From JAHLMO01 sp038997305 (GTDB lineage: Archaea > Aenigmatarchaeota > Aenigmatarchaeia > CG10238-14 > SpSt-28): a stretch of 53,712 nt of DNA. The number at the start of each line of letters is the position of its first letter. Positions within the stretch are counted from its first letter, which is position 1. Positions 25,384 through 34,730 of the stretch are shown piece after piece. The notes beneath the pieces are model-generated. The model saw only the letters and a list, made by a program, of their open reading frames with translations, was not told the DNA's origin and searched no databases. A program made the position numbers and the translations under genes. Location of the stretch: NCBI GenBank assembly GCA_038997305.1, contig JAWAZZ010000004.1, positions 1 to 53,712 of the forward strand, in the 5' to 3' direction.

Positions 25384-26835
25384 TCAAATTAATAACAAAA
25401 TAAATTCTCTTAAAGGCTTAGGTAAGTTCAGTAATTTAATAAATTTTCTAGCATCATCACCAAAAATCTTTAGAATTTTCACTAGGAATATACAAAATAC
25501 TATGTAAGTGATTATGACGACTATGTTTAACCTAATATCATTAAATCTGTTGAAAAAGTTTATTGAAAAAAGGAAAACTAAAATAATAAATATCATCAAT
25601 TTTAAATTTTGAATAGGACTAATTAAAGCAGCCAAATTTCTTATAGCTATAAAATATAATAAAAATCTTACAAAAGATAAAGTCAAATACAAAAACAAAA
25701 ATGAATAAATATCACGCAAAGAAAAAATAATAAAACTAAATAGAGATAAGATAGCCAAAAGTATTGAAAAAGTTTCTATTATATATATTTCTTTTGTTCT
25801 ATTGGTCGAAAACAAAAATGAACTCAAAAAATTAGACAAGATTAAAAATAAAGAAGCTATTGAGATAGTAAGTATGAATGAAAAGGAGAAGTTTTTAAAT
25901 TCTTGATTAGATTGTATTAAATCGAAAAATAAATTTATATTGTATGAGATAAGAAAGACTAAACTTATTACAAAAACCACACTAAAATTAAATATCTGTT
26001 GAATTAAAAAAGATATCTTCTTTTTATTTTTCAACTCTTTTATTGCATATTTACTTAAAATTGGTAAAGCTGCACTTACTATTATAGATGGAAAGAATTG
26101 AATTACAGCAGATATTTGTTGAGAAAAAAATATTATAGCAGAAATTGCGGGAAAGAAAAATATGTACCCAAAAATTACAAGAAAGTTAGAAAAAAGGGAA
26201 TTAAATATTAGAGAAATAAAAGAAGATAATGAATATTCAAAAAATTTTTTAATTTCATTAATTTTAAAAGAAACGTGCTCAAAAAACACAAGTAATAAAT
26301 CTTTCAAAAAAATCAACTTTAGTATTATTGCTACAATTGTACTCAATATTAGTATATAAACGATATAGAGAAAATTAACACCAAATAAATATGTTATAAA
26401 AAACAGAAAAATCAATTTTAAAAAAGATGACGCAAAATTTGAAATAAAAATCTCCTTCATTCTTTGATATCCATACAAAATAGATTCAAAAAACTGAGAC
26501 AAAAACAAAGAAACCGCTAGAATAGCTATGTATATGTTTTTCAATAAAAAAATCGCTATAAAAAATAAAGATAAGAAGACTGATGAAGAAAAAATTATTA
26601 AAAAAAGAAATACTTCTCTTATTCTATTTAAGCTACTATATTTCCATAAACCAGAAAAAATTCCAAAAGAAAGTATATTAGTCAATAATATAGAAAATGA
26701 TAAAATATAAGAAATGTGTCCATATTCTTCAGTAGTAATTATCCTAGTTAATATGCTCCAAAATATTATTCCAATTAACGAAATGCTTAAGGAATTCAAA
26801 AATAAGTAAAATATATTCTTTGATAGCTCCCTCAT
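25384..26835 (-). CDS. Wzx-type polysaccharide/lipid-linked oligosaccharide flippase
   Basis: A 483-residue, almost wholly hydrophobic protein with about 12-14 transmembrane helices. The N-terminus LSKNIFYLFLNSLSISLIGI and the loop TRIITTEEYGHISYILSFS match the polysaccharide-biosynthesis (Wzx/RfbX, MOP superfamily) family, where [T/S]xxEYG after helix 1-2 is characteristic. Likely moves lipid-linked glycans across the membrane for S-layer or pilin glycosylation. It lies 22 nt before the ligase start on the same strand and may be cotranscribed. No glycosyltransferases are nearby. Confidence 0.85.
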   Translation of the reverse strand: MRELSKNIFYLFLNSLSISLIGIIFWSILTRIITTEEYGHISYILSFSILLTNILSFGIFSGLWKYSSLNRIREVFLFLIIFSSSVFLSLFFIAIFLLKNIYIAILAVSLFLSQFFESILYGYQRMKEIFISNFASSFLKLIFLFFITYLFGVNFLYIVYILILSTIVAIILKLIFLKDLLLVFFEHVSFKINEIKKFFEYSLSSFISLIFNSLFSNFLVIFGYIFFFPAISAIIFFSQQISAVIQFFPSIIVSAALPILSKYAIKELKNKKKISFLIQQIFNFSVVFVISLVFLISYNINLFFDLIQSNQEFKNFSFSFILTISIASLFLILSNFLSSFLFSTNRTKEIYIIETFSILLAILSLFSFIIFSLRDIYSFLFLYLTLSFVRFLLYFIAIRNLAALISPIQNLKLMIFIILVFLFSINFFNRFNDIRLNIVVIITYIVFCIFLVKILKIFGDDARKFIKLLNLPKPLREFILLLI

Positions 26836-26843
26836 TATAATGA

Positions 26844-26857
26844 TTTAAATATTTAAA
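26844..26857. promoter_or_regulatory. Palindromic TATA element upstream of psmB
   Basis: TTTAAATATTTAAA is a perfect 14-bp palindrome centred 27 nt before the psmB ATG, the position expected for a leaderless TATA box. It is also 9 nt from the flippase start on the other strand. Being symmetrical, it could load TBP in either direction. Confidence 0.5.
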
Positions 26858-26877
26858 GGTAAAATAAAGAATATAGT

Positions 26878-27489
26878 ATGGAAGAGTACCAAACAAAAAA
26901 AGGTACAACAACATTAGGAATAATTGCAAAAGATGGAATCGTAATTGCTGCCGAGAAAAAATCTACTATGGGGTTTTTAGTTGCTAGCAAGGAAAGTGAA
27001 AAAATAATTAAATTAAACGATAGAATTGTAATGACAACCGCAGGAAGTGTTGGAGATAACCTAACATTAGCAAGATGGTTAAAAGCAGAGATTAAGTTAT
27101 TTGAAATTCAAAACGAAAGAAAAATTAGTGTAAGAGCTGTTGCAAATCTATTATCTAATATATTAAGTGCATACAGATTTTTCCCATTTTTGGTCCAGAT
27201 AATAATAGCTGGTTATGATGAGTATGAAGGTTTTAAAATGTATTCTTTTGATGCAATAGGCGGAATGGAAGAAGAAAAGAAGTTTTTTGCCACTGGCAGT
27301 GGAAGTCCTATGGCATTGGGTGTGTTAGAAGCTTTATACAATGAAAATTTGGATGTAAAAACTGCAAAAGAAATTGCAATAAAGGCAATTAAGGCTGCTG
27401 TAGAAAGAGATATAGGTTCTGGAGGCAGAGGAATAGATCTAGCAATAATAACTAAGGATGGAATAAAATTCGAGTTTGTAGAGTTATAA
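26878..27489 (+). CDS. psmB: 20S proteasome beta subunit
   Basis: A 203-residue Ntn hydrolase made with a 9-residue propeptide (MEEYQTKKG) and cleaved before Thr10. Counting from that Thr, Thr1, Glu17 and Lys33 are all present (TTTLGIIAKDG, AAEKKST, SEKIIKL), matching the archaeal catalytic set. Later motifs are TTAGSVGDN, YSFDAIGG, TGSGSPMALGVLE and GRGIDLAIIT. It assembles with PsmA (15922). It is 20 nt upstream of aCPSF1, probably in one transcript. Confidence 0.96.
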   Translation: MEEYQTKKGTTTLGIIAKDGIVIAAEKKSTMGFLVASKESEKIIKLNDRIVMTTAGSVGDNLTLARWLKAEIKLFEIQNERKISVRAVANLLSNILSAYRFFPFLVQIIIAGYDEYEGFKMYSFDAIGGMEEEKKFFATGSGSPMALGVLEALYNENLDVKTAKEIAIKAIKAAVERDIGSGGRGIDLAIITKDGIKFEFVEL

Positions 27490-27509
27490 TTTTAACCTAA
27501 CCGAACATT

Positions 27510-29372
27510 ATGGAAAACATAATAGAAAAAATAAAGAGTAGATTACCAAAGGAATATATAAAGGAAATAGCATTTGAAGGTGCAGAAATAATTATTTATA
27601 CAACTAACGAAGATTTTTTTAAGAATTCTTTCGAGTATATAAAAGATTTAATATCTGAACTAAAAAGAAGAATTGAAGTCAGAATGCATCCATCTTTATG
27701 TAAAGATAAAAACTATACAATAGAATTTATAAAAAACACTATACCTCAAGAAAGCAATTTAAAAGATATTGTATTTGAAGAAAAGAGAAGTTTAGTTTTT
27801 ATAGAAGTTGAAAATAGTTCGGTTGCAATAGGAAAAGATGGTGAAAATGTCAAAAAGATAAAAAATGAAACTTTCTGGACTCCAATAATAGAAAGAGTAC
27901 CTTCAATACCCTCTGCAATAGTTCCAAATGTTAGAAAATTTATCCATGAAGAAGAGAATTTTAGAAAAGGTTTTCTTCAAAAAATAGGTGAAAAAATATT
28001 AGAAGTTAAAGAAAGTAAAAAGCATTGGATAAGGTTAACATTTTTAGGTGGGGCAAGAGAAGTTGGAAGAAGTTGTCTGTTAGTAGAAACTCCTCAATCA
28101 AATCTATTAATAGATTGTGGAATAAAAGCAGGAATTTATAACGAAAATGGATTTCCAATATTAAAAATTAGAGAGTTTGATTTATCTTCTATTGACGCTA
28201 TAATAGTTTCTCATTCACATTTAGATCATGTTGGATTTATTCCCTATCTATATGAGCTCGGTCTGGATGCACCAATTTATATGACCGAGCCAACATTAGA
28301 TGTTTACACCCTTTTAATAACTGATTTTATAGAAGTTATGCAAAAAAATGCAGTAAATCCTCTTTTTACTTCTAAAGGATTAAAAGAGAGTTTAAAAAGA
28401 GTAATAACATTGGAATATGATGAAGTCACAGACATTACTAGCGATGTTAAACTTACTTTTCAAAATGCTGGTCATATTATTGGTTCGGCACTAGTTCACT
28501 TACATATTGGAGATGGCTTACATAACATAGTATATGCATTAGATCAAAAATTCGATAGGACAACCTTATTAGACCCTGCATTTACAGATTTCAAAAGGAT
28601 TGAAACATTAATAATAGAATCTACATACGGAAGTAAAGAAGACATAATGCCAAAAAGAAAAGAAACAGAAAAAGAGTTAGTAGAGTATATAAATTCTGTA
28701 ATGCAAAGAGGTGGAATAGCACTAATACCAAGCTTTGCAGTAGAAAGAGCTCAAGATATCATGGCAATATTGGCTAGAGAAAATTTTGAATATCCCGTTT
28801 TTGTGGATGGAATGATTTGGGATGCAACAAGTATTTATACAGTTTATCCAGAATATCTGGGAAAACATGGAAGAAAATTAATAAAAGAGAAGATTTTTAA
28901 CAAAGATATTTTCAAAAGAGTTTCTACGAAAAGCGAAAGAGAAAAGGTTTTAGAAAATGCACCATGCGTAATAATTTCAACCAGTGGAATGCTTACTGGT
29001 GGGCCAGCAATAGAATATTTCAAAAGAATTAGCGAAAATGAGAAAAACGCATTAATATTTGTCGGATTTCAAGCTCAAGGAACACTTGGAAGAAGAATTT
29101 TGGATGGAGAAAAAGAAATTCAATTAGAAGAAGATGGAAAACTAAAAACTTTTAAGGTTAATCTAGAAGTAAAATATTTGAAAGGATTAAGTGGTCATTC
29201 AGATAGAAGACAATTACTAGCTTATGTAAACAATCTCACCTCAAAACCAAAGAGAATTTTTGTTGTTCATGGCGAAGAATCAAAGGCAGTTAGCCTCTCA
29301 AACACCTATCAAAAACTTTTTGGCATAGAGAGTTATGCACCAAGAAATTTAGAAACTCTCAGAGTTCTTTAA
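27510..29372 (+). CDS. aCPSF1/FttA transcription termination ribonuclease
   Basis: A 620-residue protein with two N-terminal KH domains (GKDG at 108-111 in SVAIGKDGENVKKI), a metallo-beta-lactamase domain with SHSHLDHVG (His235, His237, Asp239, His240) and a beta-CASP domain (IESTYGSKED, GGIALIPSFAVERAQ, STSGMLTGGPAIEYFKRIS split), then LSGHSDRRQL and VVHGEES. This is the archaeal CPSF73-like endo/exonuclease that drives transcription termination at U-tracts. Normal length for archaea. It ends tail to tail with the pilus-cluster gene, sharing a TTAA that encodes TAA on both strands. Confidence 0.95.
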   Translation: MENIIEKIKSRLPKEYIKEIAFEGAEIIIYTTNEDFFKNSFEYIKDLISELKRRIEVRMHPSLCKDKNYTIEFIKNTIPQESNLKDIVFEEKRSLVFIEVENSSVAIGKDGENVKKIKNETFWTPIIERVPSIPSAIVPNVRKFIHEEENFRKGFLQKIGEKILEVKESKKHWIRLTFLGGAREVGRSCLLVETPQSNLLIDCGIKAGIYNENGFPILKIREFDLSSIDAIIVSHSHLDHVGFIPYLYELGLDAPIYMTEPTLDVYTLLITDFIEVMQKNAVNPLFTSKGLKESLKRVITLEYDEVTDITSDVKLTFQNAGHIIGSALVHLHIGDGLHNIVYALDQKFDRTTLLDPAFTDFKRIETLIIESTYGSKEDIMPKRKETEKELVEYINSVMQRGGIALIPSFAVERAQDIMAILARENFEYPVFVDGMIWDATSIYTVYPEYLGKHGRKLIKEKIFNKDIFKRVSTKSEREKVLENAPCVIISTSGMLTGGPAIEYFKRISENEKNALIFVGFQAQGTLGRRILDGEKEIQLEEDGKLKTFKVNLEVKYLKGLSGHSDRRQLLAYVNNLTSKPKRIFVVHGEESKAVSLSNTYQKLFGIESYAPRNLETLRVL

Positions 29373-30379
29373 GCAATTCCAAAATAGATAATAAATGGCT
29401 CTAAAAAGTTAGAGTAATGAAAAGATATATAAGGAACTATCTTATCTTTAAATTTTTCGTCTATAACAGGTTCTTTGATAGATGCTATAGATAAAATTAA
29501 AGAAAGCAAAATTTTTTCTTCATTAGAATCTAAAGAATTATCTCTATAAAAGTTTGTAGCCCAACCAATTATGTTATTCTTATAGTAAGTTAATGTTGCT
29601 GCAGCTATATCAGAATTAGCCTGTCTTAACAAATAATTGTTAGGATCCTTTGGCATTACAACTATTGAATTTGTTAAAAGATTGAAAGATTGTCCACCAG
29701 AATAACCAAATTGGTACTTTAGTATTTTAAAGGCCTTATATGTTGCAAAAGTGCCACTATTCGGTTTTGTTAAAGTCGCTGCAGAATTTCCATTATTATT
29801 TCCAATAGTTAAGCTAAAAACGTTTTCTAAAGAGTTTTTGTTAGAGTTATAAAAAGTTATATTAATATCGCATAAGAATAGAATCCCGTTAACTTCTCTA
29901 TATCTTAACAAATCTGCATAATAATTATCTAAATTCTCACATCCTATTATCAATAATCCATGTCTTTCAAAATCTGTCTTAGTTAATGGAAATGTTGTTG
30001 GAAAAAATCTAATACTTATGGGTCTTCCGTTAATATAAACATTTAAAAATCTGTTGTTCAAGTCTCTCAAAACTTCTTCGTTGCAAATACAAGAAATGTT
30101 AATTAAATTAGGAAATAAACCATAGTCGCTTATATAAAATTCCGGTATTCTTTTAACTTTATCTATTAATATATAATAAATTTGATCTCTTAGGTTTAAA
30201 TAATTTGCATTTATGCCATATAATTTGTCAAGAGAAAATAGAATATCATAAGATAAAAATTTTATATATTTTTCTTCAAAACCATAAGGTTTTGGAATAG
30301 AATAATACAAAACCAAATAAAAAATAATGAGAATTGAAGATGCCAAAAGAGCATCATAAACGGAGAATTGTAATTTCAT
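29369..30379 (-). CDS. Pilin-like secreted protein, last gene of pilus cluster
   Basis: A 336-residue protein with a single N-terminal helix (VYDALLASSILIIFYLVLYY, about 7-27) after a short charged start, like archaeal pseudopilins. The rest is extracytoplasmic, Asn/Tyr-rich, with four cysteines (ISCICNEEV; GCENLDN; LFLCDINI), and includes NNGNSAATLTKPNSGTFATY. It overlaps the upstream pilin-like gene by 4 nt. Family not recognised; position suggests a minor pilin, tip protein or adhesin. Confidence 0.75.
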   Translation of the reverse strand: MKLQFSVYDALLASSILIIFYLVLYYSIPKPYGFEEKYIKFLSYDILFSLDKLYGINANYLNLRDQIYYILIDKVKRIPEFYISDYGLFPNLINISCICNEEVLRDLNNRFLNVYINGRPISIRFFPTTFPLTKTDFERHGLLIIGCENLDNYYADLLRYREVNGILFLCDINITFYNSNKNSLENVFSLTIGNNNGNSAATLTKPNSGTFATYKAFKILKYQFGYSGGQSFNLLTNSIVVMPKDPNNYLLRQANSDIAAATLTYYKNNIIGWATNFYRDNSLDSNEEKILLSLILSIASIKEPVIDEKFKDKIVPYISFHYSNFLEPFIIYFGIA

Positions 30380-30813
30380 ATCATTATACCTATTTCAAAA
30401 ATTTCTATATTATTATTGAAGGTAACAACTCTTTTAACAGCTCTAACATTCGAAGTAAAACAACTATAAAAAGTATTTCCACTACTCAAACTTATCTTAA
30501 AATCTCTTGCAACCAAAATTTCCTTAAGCTTATCTTTATTGTTATTACACTGAGAAAAAAAAGAAACAACCTTATTATTGTCTAATTCGTTAAATTTTCC
30601 TTTATTTAAACCTATATCATTATTTATTTCGTAAGACGAGTTAGAATATATTATTTGATTAGAAAGTGCTAAAGCTCTTATATTTTGAACATAAGTTCTA
30701 TAAGAGTCTAGAATATCCAAATACAAAGATGTAGAAAGAAATATTACTATAAAAACTGTGGCCACAAATATTGAAATAGAAATTGTTTGATCTAATATGT
30801 TTTGAAGCCTCAT
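30376..30813 (-). CDS. Small pilin-like membrane protein
   Basis: A 145-residue protein with an N-terminal hydrophobic helix (SISIFVATVFIVIFLSTSLYL) preceded by MRLQNILDQTI and followed by a polar domain with two cysteines (SQCNNNKDK, YSCFTSNVR). Overlaps both neighbours by 4 nt. The shape is that of a minor pseudopilin, but it lacks a clear K/R-G prepilin peptidase site, so it may be a non-cleaved accessory protein. Confidence 0.75.
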   Translation of the reverse strand: MRLQNILDQTISISIFVATVFIVIFLSTSLYLDILDSYRTYVQNIRALALSNQIIYSNSSYEINNDIGLNKGKFNELDNNKVVSFFSQCNNNKDKLKEILVARDFKISLSSGNTFYSCFTSNVRAVKRVVTFNNNIEIFEIGIMI

Positions 30814-31712
30814 AAAAATCCTATTCTTCCTAAAATAAGAAATATTAAAAAAGTTACCGTAAAAAGAATTATAGAATGCATTATTCCTTTTGCTATACTC
30901 TTTTCTGCACCATATCCTATTATTAATCCAGAAAATGCTGCCTGCAAAAGTGCCAAATTCAATAAAACAGCCAACATATAAGCTTCTGTGGAATTTTTAA
31001 CTTCTTTCTTAAATAATTGTGATTCAGCCAAATAGAAATTACATATAATTTCTTCCAAGCTAAATGTACCGTAAGTCAAGCAAATTGGTTGAGCCTGCTG
31101 ATTGGTTTCTAAAAATTGAGTATATATTGGGACTAAAACCTTAATTAAAACTATGATTATCGCAACAATTACTAATGAAATAGCATAAAAAAGAATCGTA
31201 AATTGAGATATTACAACCTTTCTTTCTCTTTCTACCTCAGATAATTTTAGAATAAAATCATATAAGGAATCTATCGCATCCTTTAGTCCAAATCCGCTTT
31301 TTAGTTCATATTTTAAAATTCTCAAAGAATTAAATATTTTTCTGTTAGGTTTAAAAGTATTTTCTAAATATTCAAATGCCTTTTCTAAAGAAATAGAGGC
31401 TTCTAATTTTCTTTTAAAAATTCTAAAATGCTTTGTTATTTCTCCATATCTTTCTTTCGAAATCTCTATTAAAGCTCTTATGGGTGCTATTCCAACTTCT
31501 ATACTTCTGGATAAGTTCTTAAGAAATACTGGAAAGTATTTATCTGCTAAGGATACTTCTATTTCTCTTTTTAAAATTTCATAACCGGTAAATGCCAAAA
31601 TAGTTATAACGAAAAATATAAAAACATTTATCAGGGATATTGGTTCAAAAAAATAAACTAATATTCCAATTACTATAAAAATCGGAATTATAATCTTCAA
31701 ATATCTATTCAT
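30810..31712 (-). CDS. Type IV pilus platform membrane protein (TadC/FlaJ-like), second copy
   Basis: A 300-residue protein with a cytoplasmic GspF-like segment between membrane helices: FPVFLKNLSRSIEVGIAPIRALIEISKERYG and ASISLEKAFEYLENTF match the T2SSF fold; residues 10-45 and 190-215 are membrane spans, with further helices near the C-terminus (LLNLALLQAAFSGLIIG; IILFTVTFLIFLILG). The insert QQAQPICLTYGTFSLEEIICN lies outside the core. Together with the gene at 31709 it gives two platform proteins, each of about half FlaJ length. Overlaps of 4 nt on both sides. Confidence 0.85.
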   Translation of the reverse strand: MNRYLKIIIPIFIVIGILVYFFEPISLINVFIFFVITILAFTGYEILKREIEVSLADKYFPVFLKNLSRSIEVGIAPIRALIEISKERYGEITKHFRIFKRKLEASISLEKAFEYLENTFKPNRKIFNSLRILKYELKSGFGLKDAIDSLYDFILKLSEVERERKVVISQFTILFYAISLVIVAIIIVLIKVLVPIYTQFLETNQQAQPICLTYGTFSLEEIICNFYLAESQLFKKEVKNSTEAYMLAVLLNLALLQAAFSGLIIGYGAEKSIAKGIMHSIILFTVTFLIFLILGRIGFL

Positions 31713-32569
31713 GGTATCATAATTCTAATCAATTTTGCAATCATAAAAGATGCAATAGGTATTATAAGAAAAGATAGTAAAAATTGCGTCTCAACAATTC
31801 CTGGCATTGGTTGCAAAAGAGAGAAGATAGAGATTAAAATATTTAGAAACATGGCACCAACCAATATTACTATCATATGAATTTGCAAAACCATAGCAAC
31901 TTTTCTACCTGATTCTCTTATCTTATTTCTATATTCTTCTATTTCATCTCTCGCAAAAGAAGAAACATAAGCCTTTAAACTTCCTCCAGCTTTTATTGTT
32001 GTAGATAAACCAAACAAAAATCTCTCTAACTTTTTCGATGGAACCAACTCAATTTTTTTATCTATAGCAGATAAAATATCTAAACCTCCAAATTCCATTA
32101 ATTTTAGAATGTCATTTAATTCCTTAGAAAGCTTAAATTGAGGATTACTGGCTACGAAATTTTTTATAGAAATTCCAAGAGGTGTCTTATCATTAACAAA
32201 AACGCTAAAAGTGTAAAGAGATTCGTGCAATTCACTCTCTATTGAAGATGCTAAACTTCTTATTCTCATGCTAGGAAGTTTAATATATATGAAAAAGATT
32301 AGAAAAGATATGAATATTGAGAGAAGTATTGAAGAAGTTAAGGAAAAAATTATATTTTGAGTTAAGACCATTAATAATATTGATGAAAAGACCATAGAAA
32401 AAACAAAACCTAAAAATCCAAATAATATTGCTTTAGAAATATAAATTTCAACATTTTCTTTGTACTTTAATACTTTTAACTCTCTAGGCAAGTCTTCAAA
32501 AAAATTTTTAAAAAAATTTATAACTTCAGGAAATGCTTCTTTAAACAATAAAGAAGCCTGAGTTATCAT
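31709..32569 (-). CDS. Type IV pilus platform membrane protein (TadB/FlaJ-like), first copy
   Basis: A 286-residue T2SSF-family protein: helices near 48-95, cytoplasmic part MRIRSLASSIESELHESLYTFSVFV, then LIKFGGLDILSAID-like helical repeat (LMEFGGLDILSAIDKKIEL) and KAGGSLKAYVSSFARDEIEEYR, typical of the TadB/FlaJ cytoplasmic domain, followed by three C-terminal helices. It overlaps the ATPase gene and the second platform gene by 4 nt each. Presumed to couple the ATPase to pilin extraction from the membrane. Confidence 0.86.
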   Translation of the reverse strand: MITQASLLFKEAFPEVINFFKNFFEDLPRELKVLKYKENVEIYISKAILFGFLGFVFSMVFSSILLMVLTQNIIFSLTSSILLSIFISFLIFFIYIKLPSMRIRSLASSIESELHESLYTFSVFVNDKTPLGISIKNFVASNPQFKLSKELNDILKLMEFGGLDILSAIDKKIELVPSKKLERFLFGLSTTIKAGGSLKAYVSSFARDEIEEYRNKIRESGRKVAMVLQIHMIVILVGAMFLNILISIFSLLQPMPGIVETQFLLSFLIIPIASFMIAKLIRIMIP

Positions 32570-34257
32570 GCCAATAATTCGTCTATATAACCTATTAAAC
32601 CCTCTTTATTTATATGATACAAAGTTATTATTTGATGGAAAGTTTCTAAATCACGTATGTCATATCTATACATAAATTCTAAGACTTTAGCTCTATTTAG
32701 AATTTCCTCTTTGATTTCATTCTCATCTAACCCAAAACTCTTTGAAATTTTATATAAAGTATAACTCTTTGAAACTATTTCAAACTTGTCGTTAAACGGA
32801 TTCCATATAATTACGTCTCTATACTTTACATCCTTTTCGTCAGCAGCTAAAATTTCGACAATATTTGAAACTCTTCTTGTAATTCTATCTTTATAGTATA
32901 ATCTCTTTACAAAAACAACCAAGTCTAAAATTTCTATTAAAGATGGGCTTAACTCTATTGGTTTTGTTTTTAATCTATCTATAAGTTTTGTCATATCTTC
33001 GGCATGAATTGTAGCTAATCCAGTATGACCAGTCGCCATTCCTTGAAATAGAACATTTGCCTCTATACCTCTAACTTCTCCTACTATAATATAGTCTGGC
33101 CTTTGTCTAAGAGCTGCTCTTATTAATTCGAACAAATCGACTTCGCCTTCTTTTCCAGTAGAAACAGGAACTCTAGCAACATGTTGTATCCAATGAGTAT
33201 GTGGTAATTTAATTTCTGGAGTATCTTCAATAGAAACTATCTTTTTTTCATACCTTATAAATGAAGAAATTACATTTAACAGAGTTGTTTTACCAGTACC
33301 TGTACCACCAGATATTAAAACATTTCTTCCATAATCTATACAAAACCACAAATAAGCCAAAGACAAAACATCTATAGTCCTTGATTTGATTAGATCTATT
33401 GGTGTCAATACTTTTTTTGGGAACTTTCTTATGGTAAAGTTAGAGCCTCTAATAGCAATATCCGTTTCTAATGTTGCTTGTAATCTTGAACCATCTGGTA
33501 AAATTCCATCTACTAGTGGTTGAGCTAAGTTTATTGCCTTTCCACATTTTTGTGCCAATCTTATTACTAAAGAATCCAATTCTTCTCTATTATTAATAAT
33601 TATATTTGTTTGAATAGAACCTAACAAAGGATTTTTATGAACTACAAATATAGGAATTGATAAACCGTCGCAACTAATGTCTTCTATGTTAGGATCTCTC
33701 ATTAATGCGTCTATAATTCCATATCCAATTAAATCTCTTTCAACGTAATACCAAAGTTTTTCTTTTTGTTCTTGTGATAATTTATAATTTTCTATTAATC
33801 TGTTGAAAATGTTCGCAACCTCTTCTTCGTAGGGTAATTCAAATCTTTCTCCCAATAGTACAAATATTTTTTCTTTAATTTCTTTTAGAATATTTCTTTC
33901 CTCCTCAGATAAAGGTGGTTCTATAACGTTATATATGTACCTACCATTTTCAAACGTAATTCTCGCATAAGCAAAAACTTTTCCTTCTTTTACGTTTAAA
34001 GGATATTCCTCTATTATCCCTTCTTTTCTTTCTGTTTCTTCTAAAAACTCGAAAGGATAGTAGGGTATTTCTATTCCTGGGAATTCTTCCCAAGGTTTTT
34101 TAGTTTTTGGTTTTCTTAAACCAAGTTTTGCCTCCAACTTTTTAATTTTTGCCCTCATCTTAGCTTCTATTTCAGCTTGCATTCTAGTTAAAATAATTGG
34201 AGTTTGGGTTTCCCAGAATTTTTTTGCTCCCTCAAGTATTTTTCTACCTATTACCAT
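32566..34257 (-). CDS. Type IV pilus/secretion ATPase (TadA/FlaI/VirB11 family)
   Basis: A 563-residue hexameric motor ATPase. N-terminal helical extension (1-60), then ERDLIGYGIIDALMRDPNIEDI, DGILPDGSRLQATL, Walker A SGGTGTGKT (316-324), Asp box SIEDTPEIKLPH (342-353), Walker B IIVGEVRG with Glu394, and His box GHTGLATIHAED (410-421). The order matches archaeal pilus ATPases. No FlaH, FlaF or FlaG gene accompanies it, so this looks like a type IV pilus rather than an archaellum. Likely powers assembly of pilins encoded on either side. Confidence 0.93.
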   Translation of the reverse strand: MVIGRKILEGAKKFWETQTPIILTRMQAEIEAKMRAKIKKLEAKLGLRKPKTKKPWEEFPGIEIPYYPFEFLEETERKEGIIEEYPLNVKEGKVFAYARITFENGRYIYNVIEPPLSEEERNILKEIKEKIFVLLGERFELPYEEEVANIFNRLIENYKLSQEQKEKLWYYVERDLIGYGIIDALMRDPNIEDISCDGLSIPIFVVHKNPLLGSIQTNIIINNREELDSLVIRLAQKCGKAINLAQPLVDGILPDGSRLQATLETDIAIRGSNFTIRKFPKKVLTPIDLIKSRTIDVLSLAYLWFCIDYGRNVLISGGTGTGKTTLLNVISSFIRYEKKIVSIEDTPEIKLPHTHWIQHVARVPVSTGKEGEVDLFELIRAALRQRPDYIIVGEVRGIEANVLFQGMATGHTGLATIHAEDMTKLIDRLKTKPIELSPSLIEILDLVVFVKRLYYKDRITRRVSNIVEILAADEKDVKYRDVIIWNPFNDKFEIVSKSYTLYKISKSFGLDENEIKEEILNRAKVLEFMYRYDIRDLETFHQIITLYHINKEGLIGYIDELLA

Positions 34258-34286
34258 AAAATTATTATTTATGCTAAACTTTAATA

Positions 34287-34730
34287 TTAATTTTTATTTT
34301 TTACTTCTATCTTATTCTGAAATTTGTTTATTTCTATAACAATATTCTTATCCGAAGAGGCTAAAATATCAAAGAAGTATGTAACGTTTTTGTTAAAAAT
34401 GTTTGAATAGATAATAGAAGATGAATACATTTCCTCATATTTAACTCTTACATTTCCTTCATTAGATACATAAAAAAGATAATTTCTAGGAATAGAATAG
34501 TTTATGTTTAAATTATAACTTACCTTACAATATTTACATACTGAATCAAAAATTAGTATTGGCGATTCGATTAAATTTAGAATGGAATAAACGTTAAAAG
34601 TATTTACATCTTTAGCAACTCTGTCTCTTAAAAATGTAAAATACATCAAAAGAAAAGAGATCACAGAAAAAATTATAAAAGAAAATACTACATAACTTAG
34701 TATTTCAGTTTGTAATAAATTCTTGTTCAT
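34287..34730 (-). CDS. Pilin-like membrane protein
   Basis: A 147-residue protein with one N-terminal helix (LSYVVFSFIIFSVISFLLMYF) after MNKNLLQTEI, then a polar domain with a CKYC motif (SVCKYCKVS) and many Asn/Tyr. It follows the next pilin gene directly (1-nt spacing) and precedes the ATPase. Not matched to a named family; called from layout and neighbours. Confidence 0.75.
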   Translation of the reverse strand: MNKNLLQTEILSYVVFSFIIFSVISFLLMYFTFLRDRVAKDVNTFNVYSILNLIESPILIFDSVCKYCKVSYNLNINYSIPRNYLFYVSNEGNVRVKYEEMYSSSIIYSNIFNKNVTYFFDILASSDKNIVIEINKFQNKIEVKNKN

